Part shown: positions 36,801 through 49,298 of the stretch, one piece after another
Layout of the letters: the number at the start of each line of letters is the position of its first letter
Position numbering within the stretch: the first letter of the stretch is position 1
NCBI GenBank assembly: GCA_029255685.2
Contig: CM055314.2
Location: 5,288,399 to 5,352,398 of the forward strand
DNA length: 64,000 nucleotides
Direction: 5' to 3'
Source of the DNA: Silene conica
Taxonomy: Eukaryota; Streptophyta; Magnoliopsida; Caryophyllales; Caryophyllaceae
Notes under the pieces: model-generated
Seen by the model: the letters and a program-made list of their open reading frames with translations, nothing else
Databases searched by the model: none
Told to the model about the DNA's origin: nothing
Made by a program: the position numbers and the translations under genes

Positions 36801-38589
36801 AAATTGTCCGTTAATAAGTATACCCTGTCAAAATCATAGCTGAAACAAGTTAAACCTTTAATTAAGCAGGTAACTAATTTACATATTACGGATACTAAGA
36901 CCATCCCTAAGCAAAAGGTCGATTTAATCGAGTCAATAACGTATTAACCCTTAATCTCACCTTATTGACATTGACCCTCTTTTACCCTCCCAGGCAGAAA
37001 GTCGATTTAATCGAGTCAATAACATAGTTTTTTTTTTCTTTTTTTTTTTTCTAATTTGTAACCAATGAGAGTTTGCCACATAAAGGGTCAATTGTGGAGT
37101 CAATTTACTCCACCTTGGGTCACAAATTGACCCTCAACACCATTGGGTCAATACTAATTTCCACTTAATTGTAATTAACTTGACCCAAGCAAGCAATTGA
37201 CCTAGCAATTGACCTTGCTTGGGGATGGTCTAAGTTCATGTCGGAATTAGAAAATCACATACTCCCTCCATTCATATCCACATTGGACCTATTTCATTTC
37301 GGTCCATTCGAATCCACTTTACACCTTTCCTTATTTGGTTGTACTTTTAATACTATAATACTATAAAAGCCCACTTTTTCAACACAATACTACACTTTAC
37401 ACCTATTTGTTGTACTTTTATTAATATTTTAATTATGCGTAAAAACCCGTGCATAAAGCAAATGTACCAAGTGGAAATGAATGGAGGGAGTACTATTTTA
37501 AGGTCACGGTACACAAATTTCAGTATAGAATTTTTTTCAAATGTTAAACCTTTAATTAAGTTTTCAAATGTAATTTATAGGAAAAACAAAAGTTTTTTTG
37601 GTTGCCGTATAGAATTGACTGTTTAGTTGGATAAAACAATTACTGTGTTTTTTTTGTTCTAAATTCTATTTTAAGGTCACGGTACACAAGTTTCACAATA
37701 ACAAGAATTCACGATATTTTATTCTATGTTGACATTAGACCGATTATTTGATATGTGTATGACATTAGACCGATTATTTGATATGTGTATGGCATTATAC
37801 CGATTATTTGATATGTGTATGGCAATAGACCGATTATTTGATATGTGTATGGCAGTAGGCCGATTATTTGATATGTGTATGGCAGTAGGCCGATTATTTG
37901 ATATGTGTATGGCAGTAGGCCGATTATTTGATATGTGTATGGCAGTAGGCCGATTATTTGATATGTGTATGGCAGTAGGCGGATTATTTGATATGTGTAT
38001 GCTTAGCCATGTTTATCACAAAAGCCAATTATTTCTCCAAGTCAGATATAAGTAAAAATAAATTAACGAGATATCAAGAGAATGAAAGAGGGAAAGAGAG
38101 AGTACGAGAAAGTGAAGATAAAATTGCAGTGGAAAAACAAAGTTGTGTAGAGATCATGACAGAAAAAATAGAAAATAAAAAATGGTGTGTTTTTTTAATA
38201 AGATGTAGGAATTTAAGTTTATATGGAAACCTAGATACAAGAGTCTCAAATCTCAAATCATGAAATTTCGGAATTGTTGTGTTTTTATGGGGCAATTAAA
38301 ACCCCGAACGCGTGAACTTTTACGAGGGCCTACAAATCGCGACAAAACTTCTACTCCCTCTACGTTTATGTTTTCCTACCATTTCAATAAAATAGTCCTC
38401 GCATAGTCGATATATTAGAAAAATGAGAAGAAAATTATGGGTACGGACCTGTTGAGGAGCGCCAAGCGGACTAATAGCGCCATAAGTAACATTCCAGTCG
38501 AAGAAACGGTATGGATTGTCTGCTACTGCAATGCAAAATAATAAGGCACACAGTATCAACAACATTTGCATAACTCTTCCTTTCTCCAT
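33810..38589 (-). CDS. SKU5-similar / L-ascorbate oxidase homolog 1 (SKS1)
   Basis: This is a multicopper-oxidase-fold secreted protein of the SKS/Bp10/NTP303 group. Members act in the cell wall, often in pollen, and mostly lack oxidase activity. Exons, in coding order, are 38589-38449, 36824-36715, 36604-36334, 35260-35170, 35085-34362, 34204-34126 and 34019-33810, giving 541 codons. Residues 1-23 form a signal peptide (MLLILCALLFCIAVA core). The family blocks follow: DWNVTYG, INGQFPGP, GVYGTTCPIPPG, QIGSFYYFPSL, SGPRPNPQGSYHYG and a C-terminal WARQYLGQQFYLRVY. Where true ascorbate oxidases have His copper ligands (HWHG and the C-terminal HLHG), this protein has SWSG and HLDG, so no full copper centre is expected. 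Introns 1 and 3 are enlarged by MITEs and a minisatellite. It is convergent with POP2 and tandem with SKS2. Confidence 0.92.
35430..36010. other. AT-rich part of SKS1 intron 3
   Basis: No exon or element with clear ends is seen. The stretch near 35920-35950 (ATACCCGTGCAAAATAGGG) resembles one terminus of a dispersed plant repeat, also hinted at near 54745, but it cannot be delimited. Confidence 0.35.
36011..36304. mobile_element. Stowaway MITE in SKS1 intron 3
   Basis: The ends are CTCCCTCCTATTCC and its complement GGAATAGGAGGGAG, flanked by TA on both sides (36009-36010 and 36305-36306). This is the classic Stowaway (Tc1/mariner) terminus and target duplication. It has no coding capacity. 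Confidence 0.88.
36899..37230. mobile_element. Tourist-like MITE in SKS1 intron 1
   Basis: The ends are GACCATCCCTAAGCAA and the complement of GACCATCCCCAAGCAA. TAA flanks both sides (36896-36898 and 37231-37233). The interior contains repeated TTGACCC and GGTCAAT words. Confidence 0.85.
37262..37489. mobile_element. Stowaway MITE in SKS1 intron 1
   Basis: The ends are CTCCCTCCATTCATATCCAC and the near complement reading GGAAATGAATGGAGGGAG, with TA duplications at 37260-37261 and 37490-37491. It lies 31 bp from the Tourist element, so two unrelated MITEs sit back to back. Confidence 0.88.
37731..38000 (+). repeat. 30-bp minisatellite, nine copies, in SKS1 intron 1
   Basis: The core CGATTATTTGATATGTGTAT occurs nine times at exact 30-bp spacing. 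The 10-bp linkers change in steps from GACATTAGAC through GGCATTATAC and GGCAATAGAC to GGCAGTAGGC. The 30-bp period keeps a + strand frame open (decapeptide repeats), but the array lies in an intron antisense to SKS1. That ORF is not a gene. Confidence 0.92.
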
Positions 38590-38645
38590 GATAGCTTTGA
38601 CACTAAATGTTATATGTATTTCATTTCATTTCAATAATAATTTTG

Positions 38646-38653
38646 TTTATATA
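38646..38653 (-). promoter_or_regulatory. TATA box of SKS1
   Basis: TATATAAA on the - strand lies 57 bp upstream of the SKS1 start codon, implying a short leader of about 25 nt. Confidence 0.4.
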
Positions 38654-38659
38654 ATACAC

Positions 38660-40785
38660 GAAATTTAATTATATTATAATATAATTTGTTAAGAGTTTGA
38701 TATAAAGGAGGACTTACAACTTATCATATAAACTCAGATTATCTAGTTTCCTAATGCAGGTAAAGTTCGTATTCTTATGAAACTCTGTTAGAATCTGTGA
38801 AAGATATTGTATCATTGACAAATCGAGTGCCTTTATTTTTCGGAATTATTAATTATTATTAATACGTATTTTTTGGAATTATTAATTATTATTAATACGT
38901 TTTATTGAAATTATTAAGTTTATATTTTATTTAAATTATATAAAGTTAATGTTGATTACGGTTTATAATAGGTGGATGACGAATTTTACTATAAACCACC
39001 TAATAACAGTGATAAAATTGCAAAATGCGAACTAGTAAAATGAATGCTTGTGTAGACGGGTCTTAAACAAGTTTATCGTAAACAAGTCATTTTCCTAACC
39101 AATCTTACCCAGTATGGCCAGTAATGTGGTTATAGACTTCTAGCTATATTTGGATTGATTTATTTTCACAACTGAGTGAACTGACGATTGACGAATCGCC
39201 TTTGGCTCTACCTATTGGCTATTGTAGTCATATATTAGAACTTGTGAGTTGTGATTACGGTCCTTTGGCTCTACCTTTCTAACTAGGATGATATTTGAGT
39301 TTATTCTATGATATGCGAAATCATCTATTTTTTTTCGGAATTACTTTTTCACACACAACCCCACTCTTTTACATATTTTTTCGTAAAATTTTTATATGGT
39401 ACCTTTTCTTAAACATAAACTTTATTTCTTAAACATAGACAAAACAACCTTTATATAAGCAACTTTACTCTAAAACTGAATCAATTACTCTAAAAACTTA
39501 AACAATGGATTACCACTCTAATTAGTGAAATAATATTGTTTATAAACGATTATTAATACGTTTTATTGAAACTATATACATAGCGGTTATTTGTGGTGGT
39601 CAACACCTTTAGGTTGTTGGCATTTATCGGTTGTCGGCGTACGTATGTTTATCGTTGATTGTTTATTGTGTTACTGCCTTGCCGACGTGTTGTTGATTGA
39701 TAATTGTTTAATGTCGTACTTGAACACGTTTCTTTATCTTCCGGTTTTTCTACCACGTGTCCGAATTTATTCCAGGAGTTAACCCATTTGATTTCAGGCA
39801 CAAGTAACAATATTATTTTTTTCACAATGATCTGAGGTTTGACGAATGCTGGTTTATCGCACACCTTTGTTACTTCTCAAATTTTGTGTGGCAACTTTAA
39901 CTGATCTGGGAAACCTTATGTGCAATATCCGGAAAATTTTGTTACAAGTCCCGAAATCTCAAAAACCATGTATTAATCCATTGTTCACGACTAGTTTCGA
40001 TGAACAATATTTGGAGATGAAACTAGAAAGAATGTAACTCCTCAAGCGACCCAAGATACACAACAGAAAAATAGAGTAAAAAAGTAATGCAACCTCTTGA
40101 CAACTCAAATTGAAATGTTTATACATGATTTTCGGATTTTAGGATTCCGGAATAAAATGTCCATGGATGATTAGTTCACTGATTAGTTGTAGAAAGGATT
40201 GTATATTTTTGTATCAGTATCTGACTAATTTTTTTTTTCTTTTGACATGAGATTAAGATCATTTCACATGTAGGCCTTTGCTAAAGCATGTGCAGATCTA
40301 TTGAGATTCCTAGGACAGTGACTTATAGAAAAACAATGACATCAACAGGGTATCTGACTAAATTGAAACTAGAAAAGATTGTATTTTGGAGTTTATCTTC
40401 GGGTTATCAAACGAATTACTAGTAGAAAAGGAACAGTAATTCTCGCATACGTCTCACAACCCAGTTTTCCTTTTAACATTATGTAAACCGGTTATGGTAC
40501 CGCCACAACTCACATGAATTTGTAGAAAAAGAAGTGCAATTACACCAAATGGACAAATAATTTAGAAAGAATACGACCTTGAGAGGAGGTCGTTGCAAGG
40601 TATAGTATAAATGATACAAGCTCAGTGAAGCTGCTGATTAGTACTAATAGAGTAATAGCCTACATGCAGCACCTAAGAATACAACCAACCACAAATTAAA
40701 GCAAAAGCTTTGCTTTCTCTTTGCGCAATCTCAAATCACAATCACAATACTATAATAAGAATACTCCTACACGAATCAGACTAGC
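38660..40785. other. spacer between SKS2 (3') and SKS1 (5')
   Basis: No gene was recognised. 38830-38930 contains a tandem duplication of an AATTATTAATTATTATTAATACGT-type block. The rest is ordinary AT-rich spacer that should contain the SKS1 promoter. Confidence 0.4.
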
Positions 40786-43700
40786 TTAGGCGACCGGCCT
40801 TGTGTGCCTGCCAGCAGCTCTTCCGCAAGTAAGAGCATTCTTAGGGATTGGAAACTCGTCTCTTAGGGATGTTGAAGTAGTATAGACCCGAAGGTAGAAC
40901 TGTTGTCCTAGGTATTGTCGTGCCCAAAACTCGGACCTCAGGTTCCACATTCCTACATTGTCTAGTGCCACCCATATTGCAGTCCATGACTTTGGATACA
41001 CCTGCATTATATAAGATTATTGTTACTGTTAGAATATAAAACGAATCAGGAACTCCAACTGTTGGCTTAAACTTTTAGTTGAGTTGGTTTCTTGACATAG
41101 TATCAGAGTCATGTGACCAAAGGTCACGGGTTCGAATCCCAACCCCCTCCATTCTAAAGTGGATAATCAGAATATGCAAGGGAATCCCGACTGCACCCAC
41201 ACTTCAAGCCCAAAAAGAAAAAAGGACCTTCGTGTGAACGGGGGTGTTAAAATATAAAACGAATCAAGGAACTTCAACCGTTGACTTAAGCTTTTGGTTG
41301 AGTTGGTTTCTTGACAGTTACCAATCTCAATCACTTTCATATGTCTTGTTATGATTAAAAAAAATCTAGCTAACAAGAGTACTGAATGATCTTTCTTTTC
41401 TTCTTGAATAAATTACCTGGGTGGTGCTACGGAAAACTGCATCATGCAGGTTGTACTGGTTTCTACTACTTTGTGACCACGTTCCGCCATCCATCCTGTG
41501 TTCCAAAAACAGATTATGATCAAACAAGGATTTTTACAGTTAGACCTAACAAAAGTCGACCCTTGGACAAAAAATGATTAACTAGACACAAACCGGAACT
41601 TCACTTAATGTTGCCAAAAATATTGTGGTGACCCGGTAATTTGACAACCAACAAACCACCTGACACATACCATGAAGGTCTCGTTATAGTTAGATGTGTC
41701 AAATAGACCCGACCAAATTCATTCAACTCAAACCCGGAAAAAATCAACTCAAATAAGAACTGTAGTCGAAGTGACACCGGGATGACCTAATTGACAAGCC
41801 TCGTAAAAATGACCTAACAATAAAATACCCGTACTTGAAATGACCCAATACATGTCAGAAGCTGAAATAATGAACTTACCCAACAACAAAAAAGCTGTAA
41901 CCATCCAAATGATAGCTGTGAACTATATTTTCCGAGTTCTCAAACACTATCTCAACAAAAGATCTGTAGTCAGCACCCATAACAGCAGTATCAAGATAAA
42001 CTCCCCCGCCAGTAGGATGATCCGAGATACTTCCAACCCGGAAAACTCCTCCGATCTTAAAGAAGTCTGCAAGCTTGAGAGGAGTATCACCTGGGACAAA
42101 CGACACACTATTGATTGCGTATCTCTGCTTGCGATTCACTTGGCCTGCTGAATTCTGCAGCCTAATAGTCCTGGTTGTGTTGATCATTCCATAATGGTAC
42201 GACCCTTGTGGGTTTGGCCTAGGCCCACTAGCAGTAAGATTGGTCCTGATTGCACGTGCCTGATTGAGGGACCAGTCAATTTGAATCGTAGGCCCGCCAG
42301 GAATTGGGCCGGAGGCTGAACCTGCAGAGTTCGCATAGCGAAGGATGCCGGTTGTGGTGAGGACAGGATTAGTGAAACGGGATGAGACGACAACGTAATA
42401 GTCATGGGCAGGCTGATCAGCAGTCACAAGCACCGAGTAAGACTGTCCCACGTGCACGTCTAGTGAGGAGAAAGTGGTTTGGACGGTGTGTGTCCCCTCG
42501 ACTTCCACTAACTTCATCTTGTGACCTTGAATGCGAAAGTTAAGAGAGTTCTGCAATCCAACATTGGAGATCCTCAGCCTGATTGTCGTCCCTGTCAAAA
42601 GTGGAAAAACAAAATCATGTTTAATATACGATATATGTGTTGGTTAATCCACGTTTTTCATTTCCACCAAGCAAACCTTGTTGTATGTTGAAAGTGGCAC
42701 CGTTTCCACGTCCATTAATTAAGATTCCATCTGGGAATGGAAGCTTATGTCCACCGTCAAGGATCCGTTGCAAAACCTACAATCCACCAACAAAATTCAT
42801 CATCGCTTGTTAAAAATGACTTAGTGTCCGGAACAATATTCCATATCGTAAAAATCTATTGTTGATAGAGGTAGGCAAGTATCTTTCAAGTCAGTGGGAA
42901 TGAGGGATACTTGCCTACCTCTATCATATACCCGTTGATTTAACATAAACTGGCTTGTGAGTGTTGTGACCAGTCTGTTTCTTTAGGCCTGTAGCGGTGA
43001 CTCAGTAACAATCTATTGCCAGACAGCAGCAGGACTTATAGTTTTAGATAAAAGCACAACTTTTATAAGTTCATAGCATTTTGTACATTTATCTAAAAAT
43101 TCCATGGTTTAATCTTGAAAGCTTACAAGGCTTCAAGATTTTAGATAAAAAGTATGGTTAGACAGTCGAAATACAGTTTTTTTGGCCATGTCCTATAGAT
43201 TCTCCTACAAAGTGAACAAACCCCATGAGTAAACAAGAAAGATTGTTGCCACATTTGCAATTAAACACCCATACAGCCATACTGCTATTTGTAGGGTCTA
43301 TGTCGAGTCGACCCATAAACTACTTGCTATTTATAGCCATTAAAAAATGGTGATCGGAAATTACCGTGTGATTAGATTTGTACCAGTCTCCAATAAGAAC
43401 AGTGTAATCATCCGCAGGTTGGGGGAAAGGGACGGGAATGAGAGGCCTGCTAAGTATCCTGATGCCACCAAAACCACCGGCAGCCTTGTGAAATCCGAGA
43501 GATGGGAAATAGTAGAAGCTTCCAATCTGATCCTTGACTTGAAGAATATAGGTGAAGTTCTTCCTTGGAGGAATAGGACAAGTTGTACCGTACACACCAT
43601 CTTCATATGAGTTTCTTCTGTTCTGAACTCCATTCCTAAGATATACATCAGTTTACAAACTTAGCACTCACATAGTCACATCTCACATGTACAACAATAA

Positions 43701-46185
43701 TGCGTTTGGCCATTTAGCTAAGAATAGACACGGCTTGACATAGTATACTTGCAAGTTACAAATAATCGAAATTCACTCGCGTGTTCCGTATTTATCAATT
43801 TTCAAAACCTTGTTTAGACTGTAGTGTTTGGACTATCCTATAATAAGATGAGTTATAAATTAGGCATATACGGAGTACTTCAAAAGTTCACTCAAAATAA
43901 GCTAATAAATGTCAAATCATTTGTATCCGATACATTTGTCATCAAGTTCATTACTGCCAAAAGACCAAGATACATCAAAGAATACATGAGTAGAACTAAA
44001 CTGAGCGTATCCAACCGTCTCAATCATTTGTTTACCATTGATTAAAATACCTCTCACAAAGAATTAATAAGGTAATAATTGATTAAGACAAGGGGAGTAC
44101 TTGATACGATAAAGAACTAAAACAAGTGTACGTATATAACTAACTTAGTACTCAGTATCAAACTAATCAAACAAAGAGCAAGAAAGAGATACAATATTGT
44201 TTTTGAATTAAATTTAAGAGATTAAAATTATCTGACAGAAGATTCGAACCTTAATCACATGAAATTATTTTCGTAAGTTAACTTGTAAATTTTTATAAGA
44301 GTAGATCAAATGAACAAACGGCCTACATTAAACATTGCACGTCTTACACACGTAGGATTCTGCATAAGTTCTTTAATTACACAGTATTGGACTCACTTCA
44401 AGTCAACATGTTATTAAGTGTAAAAAGTCAAACAAAGCAATATTCAATTACACCTTCCTTCCAAGTTCCAAAATTAATTTTCTTTTCTATGTTGAATTCT
44501 CACTGTTCAAGGTAGATCAACTGAGAAGCCAAATAAAAAACAGAATGTGATGGAGAATCTACTGAGTGATGATAACAGCAGAAACAAAGGTGTCAGCTTA
44601 TTAAAAAAGTCACGAGAAGCAGGAGCTTTTGGATCCAAACCCACATCTTAAAGTTAATTTCTATATTTAAACATGTTATTCTTTGGCCCCAGTTACTAAT
44701 CCAAGTGTTACTTGGCAATACTTTCTCCGTCTCGTTTATGTATTTATATTTTATACTCCGGATTTGTTTACATTTTGTTTTGTAAAGTATTTGCAATATG
44801 AAACCCATTAACCCTTCCTTAATTTTTCCTCAAATATACTTTAGCTTCTTTCTCTTTAGTCTTTTTCAAATGCCTCTATGCGATGATCTTACATTAAAAT
44901 AGATCAAGGTTGTCAAACGACTCAAACTACATAACTACGGAGTACATGTTTGTTCTCTAATTGCTACAAGAACTTTATGCAGACTCTATACTCCGTATTT
45001 GTACTCCTCTGTACTACTTTACTGAAAAAATGGTCTATTAAAAACCAACCATTAATCTTTATTCTTTAACCACAAACTAATGTTAATAATTGAGTAATGG
45101 AAAAGCCATGGGGTCAGTGTGCATGTTCGAATTCATGTGTGGAACAAGAAAATAAAAGAGGGATGAACAACCAATTAAAACCCAGAAAATTCATAAACGT
45201 AGGTCCTAACATTCTTGATTCTCTAACAAATTCTTTTCATACAAAAAATAAACACAAATTCAGATTAGGAGTCTTGCAGTAACCGAAAAAAACAGGTAGT
45301 TTTATTCAGCCAGTCATGACAGTAAAAAAACAAAACAAAGGTCATCTTTTTATTTCAAGCGGGCTTTTATTAACCTATTACTCTTGACGAATATATCGGT
45401 CACAAGCTGTAGACGGATACTTTACTCTCACAATAAAGCAAGTGGACATGCAAGTGGGAGAAAATGGAGCAATTTATGGATAGTGCAACTTGCATTTATG
45501 TGAGAGGGGCACTATCCGTCTTCAACTTGTGACGGATAGTGCCCGTCTTCAATGGGAATTTGTGTTTCATAATACTGTATTTAGCGATTGTCAACACTCA
45601 ATAGTCGGACATGAATGTGACTACCCGCATAATTCTAAGCTAAATATGGCTCTTTTCATAATCGAGCAAAACCCGTACGAAATACTTCCAACAGTTTCAT
45701 ATAACATAGATTTACAAAAGTGATTTAGCTAAGTAGTGAGTAAAAAAAAGTTACCAGGAGATAAGGAAAGGAACATCAAGACTGTTGTGAACATTGATAA
45801 TAAGATTATCATTAGTCACTGAATGAATATCCGGTCCTGGGAATTGCCCATTAATCAAAATACCCTGCACATTAACCAAATATGAACATATTAACCCAAT
45901 ATTAAGAATTTTAAAACCATATACTTCGTACAAGAAACAACAAAGCATTACTTCCAAAATGATTTGAGGCCGACTAACATGAATCTCATCCGAACCCGCT
46001 TAAGCGTGGTCTAATACCTATACAAAAAAACACATAGTAAATGGACCAACCTGTTGAGGAACACCAAGAGGGTATATTGTACCATAAGTAACATTCCAAT
46101 CAAAAAATCTGTAAGGAGATTCAGCTACAGCAATGTAGAAGAACAAAGGCAAACATAACAATGCCTGCATTATTCCTCTACTCAT
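40786..46185 (-). CDS. SKU5-similar / L-ascorbate oxidase homolog 2 (SKS2)
   Basis: This is the tandem paralogue of SKS1, with 540 codons in seven exons. In coding order these are 46185-46051, 45864-45755, 43635-43365, 42776-42677, 42591-41880, 41495-41417 and 41001-40786. Exons 2, 3 and 6 have exactly the same lengths as in SKS1. A signal peptide (LLCLPLFFYIAVA) precedes ESPYRFFDWNVTYG. The protein carries GILINGQFPGPDI, GVYGTTCPIPPRKNF, LPFPDGILINGRG, NVGLQNSLNFRIQGH and WARQYLGQQFYLRVY. As in SKS1, the oxidase copper ligands are replaced (SWNG, YHLDGYSFF), so a structural or wall-binding role is likelier than oxidation. It ends in CGRAAGRHTRPVA with no clear GPI-anchor signal. Compared with SKS1 the exon 4 peptide is closer to the family norm (LPFPDGILINGRG against FPSPASVLINGRA). 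Its first exon is short, and the start was chosen because it gives the signal peptide. Confidence 0.92.
41027..41316 (+). mobile_element. TRIM element in SKS2 intron 6
   Basis: Direct terminal repeats 41027-41097 and 41245-41316 begin TGTTARAATATAAAACGAATC and end TTTCTTGACA. A perfect 5-bp duplication GTTAC flanks the element (41022-41026 and 41317-41321). TAGTATCAGAGT, a near match to the Met-tRNA primer site, follows the left repeat, and a GAACGGGGG purine run precedes the right one. At 290 bp it is very small. The terminal repeats share the CTTAAG-TTTTGGTTGAG core with the TRIM at 32094-32510, so the two are related families. Confidence 0.88.
42863..42926. repeat. perfect 21-bp inverted repeat (hairpin) in SKS2 intron 4
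   Basis: TGATAGAGGTAGGCAAGTATC (42863-42883) is followed, after a 22-nt loop, by its exact complement (42906-42926). The stem could extend inward with G-T pairs. Confidence 0.85.
45376..45564. mobile_element. MITE relative (GACGGATAGTG type) in SKS2 intron 2
   Basis: The right end reads GACGGATAGTGCCCGTCTTC and GGGAATTTGTG. The left part has GGTCACAAGCTGTAGACGG. The interior repeats ACTATCC and GGATAGTG. It is related to the 21990-22198 family, but the target duplication is not clear. Confidence 0.5.
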
Positions 46186-48168
46186 TTTATGTTACTTTAT
46201 TTACTTTTTAGTTATAATGGAAAGAATTTTATGAAGATTTGATTGGTAGCTTTTGTTTGATATGAAATGAGGTTTATTGTGATTAAAGAGGGTAAAATGT
46301 GATTGTATTATTATGTGATGGAAAAACTCAGTGTGGTACAGAGAAGAGACAGAGGATAAAACTCGAAAGGGAGGGAAAAGGGAGGGGTAGGTTGATTTAA
46401 GTATACAGAGGTCCAGCACAAATTATAGAGATAAATTACAAATTAACTTCAAACTAAAATGGTCCTTATAATATGATTTCACAGTTAGTGGCACACTGGC
46501 AGTGGCTGTAGTAGTATACTACAAGTTGTAATAATATAAAGAAAAAATAAGGAGTTATTGCACTAAATTTAACTAAATCTGATGTACGTATATGTTTATT
46601 AAATTAGAGATGTATATTAAATGCAAACAAATTATGTTGGATTCCTTACAAGAACAACCTAGAGTATAAGTTTTGACATAGTTTCTTTAGCTATGAAAAT
46701 TCTGATATACAAATATACAATAGTCTCACTCAAATTTCAAAACAAAATTAACAAAAATTCTACAAAAATATCGTATACCCTAACCAATGAGATGCCTTTG
46801 TTTTTATTTAAAAAGATTATATTCTATTATTAATAGATAATTTATTCAATCCTAGTATTCTCATTGGGTAGGCTGTACGATGACGTCCACCGGGTGTACC
46901 TAAGAATTTCTCCAAAATTAAAGGGTCACACAAACACAAAACAACGAAGGTTTCACTTTATAAGTCCAAAAAAGTTACTCCTATCTCAAAACTAATTAAT
47001 AATGGACGGTGGCCGACTGGCCGGAGTTTATAAACTAGATCATTCCCTAGTCTCTACATACGTTTTCTTCTCTAATGCAGAACACTTACACGTGATACAT
47101 GAATACATCTATTGGATTAGGGCCTATATCTTTGCAAAACAGTAATATAAGAGACAATAAATAAACTTCCTGATTTGTTATTCTGGAATATAACGAAATA
47201 TAAATGAAATACAAATTTATAAAATAGTCATAAGCAACAAAAACACCTATAACATGTAAAAGAAGATTTACAAGTAACTGGTGTGCTCACTAACATCCAA
47301 AATCGAAATTTATGGTGTGTTCATTAACATTCAAAATCGTAACTAGGATGCTTTTGCACTAGTGTAAGATGCTTTTGCACAAATGTTATTGTGAGAGTGT
47401 ATTTCTAATCAAATGACAAAATATCTTTATAGAAACATTTTTTTACTTTCACTAACTATAATAATTATAATAGGAGTATAAATGTCATTAATTTATAGAA
47501 ATTTTTTAATATATATTATGGATGCGACCAACCTTTTCTTTTCAACCTTCTCCTTTCATCCTCTCACGACCAACTAAATTAATATATATCGGATGGGACT
47601 ATAAGAAAAGGGAAAGTAGATCAAGCAAAATAAACTATATTTTAATCGGTTGTGAGAGGAGAAGGTAAAAGAAAAGATTGGAAAAAGAAGGTAGATACTA
47701 GATAGTATTTCACTAAAAATTATGTTAGTCCGACTCTTCATGTTATTAAACATGCATTCGTGTTCACTATCAACATTTGTACAAGACTGATACGTACTCG
47801 AACATCTCATTTATAGCCAAAATAAGTACTTCGTATATTTTTCATAGGAATAGCAGAATTAAACAATTAAATGCTTATTCATGTGTATACTGTGTTACAC
47901 AATATGATATAAAGCAGTTTTATGCAAGATCGGGAAGTCGGGAAACTGCAGAACTTTTTTAGGTTAAAAGTAGGAAAGTGGTGTGTCGGTGAAGGTGAGA
48001 AGGACCTACGAAAAAGCGTGATTATATTAGTTTGGAGGTTAGTGATGTCTCACATGGGAGGTTTATGTGGGACTTAAAGAGCATCAGCAGTAGTAGTGAA
48101 CTAGTGACTAGTGAAGGAAGAGGTAAGTGGACAGTGAGAAGAAAGATTGAATTACACATTCTAGAAAG
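46186..48168. other. SKS2 upstream region and AT-rich spacer
   Basis: This should contain the SKS2 promoter; I could not settle on a TATA box. No other gene is seen. A short imperfect duplication of GGTGTGYTCAYTAACATYCAAAATCG is at 47280-47340. Confidence 0.4.
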
Positions 48169-48345
48169 CACAAATTCTCTTGGGCGACGAACGTATCCGT
48201 CGCAAATTTGTGACGGGTTAAGTATTATTCACTTTGGTAGAATAAGACAAACCAAAAGAGATTTTCTATACTTTATCTTATTTACCCAAGTGAAGAACTT
48301 GACCCATTAAAAGCTTGCGACGGATATACCCGTCACAAGGGAGAC
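48169..48345. mobile_element. MITE, divergent relative with GCGACGGAT motif
   Basis: The left end CACAAATTCTCTTGGGCGACG and the right end, complement of GTCTCCCTTGTGACGGG, share TATCCGTCGCAA on the inside. This is the same general family as 49299-49494. No clean duplication was found. Confidence 0.5.
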
Positions 48346-49298
48346 GTATGGAGAAGAAAGATGTGTCTATATGCCAAATTGTAAGGTCGGCCAAATTGGC
48401 ACGTGCACTTTCAAGTCACCCGCATTTAGTCAACTACCAATAAGTATTGTGTATGTACAAGACTACAAGTTGGAGTATTATGATACTCGAATTGTACTCC
48501 TACCATTTTTCTAACCAATAAGCTTGCAAGATTGTAGAGGTGTAAATGTAGAAAGTCAAGATCTTGGATTTCGGAGTAGTTCATAAGCATTTATATCATC
48601 ATAATGGACTAATAGTATTGTAATGAGCAACATGCTCAATCATGGTTTTTAAGGAGTCAATATCAAGGAAGAATTTGATAATCCTATGTGGGATGATGAT
48701 GCTAAAAGTCTTTGTTACAATAAAGTTCTTGTCAATTCTACAAAGCAACATAGGAAAATGTAGTGTAGAAGTCAAGCAAGAATTTCTTCGGATTTATGTT
48801 TTAAAGTTCTTGTCAATCTTTTGTTTTGTTTTTTTACATTACGTTTATTTTAGTATTTGTTTAAGAGATGAAAGTTAATTAATTTTAAGTCAATCCAATA
48901 AAATTATAATTCATTCCGATAAATGAATTATTTATATTGGGTACGTGCAAAGACCTCAACAGTCAACCCTAACCAGATTCATACAAATTTTGTGTCGTTT
49001 CCGTGTTAATCCAATTCTTAAGCCTACCCCGTTAACTTCGCGTTTTCAAGGGTCAATGAGTCTCACCTCTAAGATTAATGAGCTAATAAAGTACCATATC
49101 ACCTCTAACTTTAATGAGCTAATAAAGTACCAAATCACCTCTACCTTTAATGGGCTAATAAAGTCTCAAATCGACCAGCAATTGTTCAGAATTTCACATA
49201 AGTGGCAATTCTATATGTGGAAAGGAGCTTCAACTATACCCATGACCCAACCTTAAACATGTAACTCCGCTATCAATTTGGAATCCATATTGTTTTTT

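Noticed and set aside
37726-38000. CRISPR-like regular repeat
   Set aside because: The repeats are contiguous 30-bp units with 10-bp variable parts, in a plant intron. It is a minisatellite.
37726-38055. 109-residue ORF made of decapeptide repeats
   Set aside because: It is a 30-bp minisatellite inside an SKS1 intron. The period is a multiple of three, which keeps the frame open by chance.
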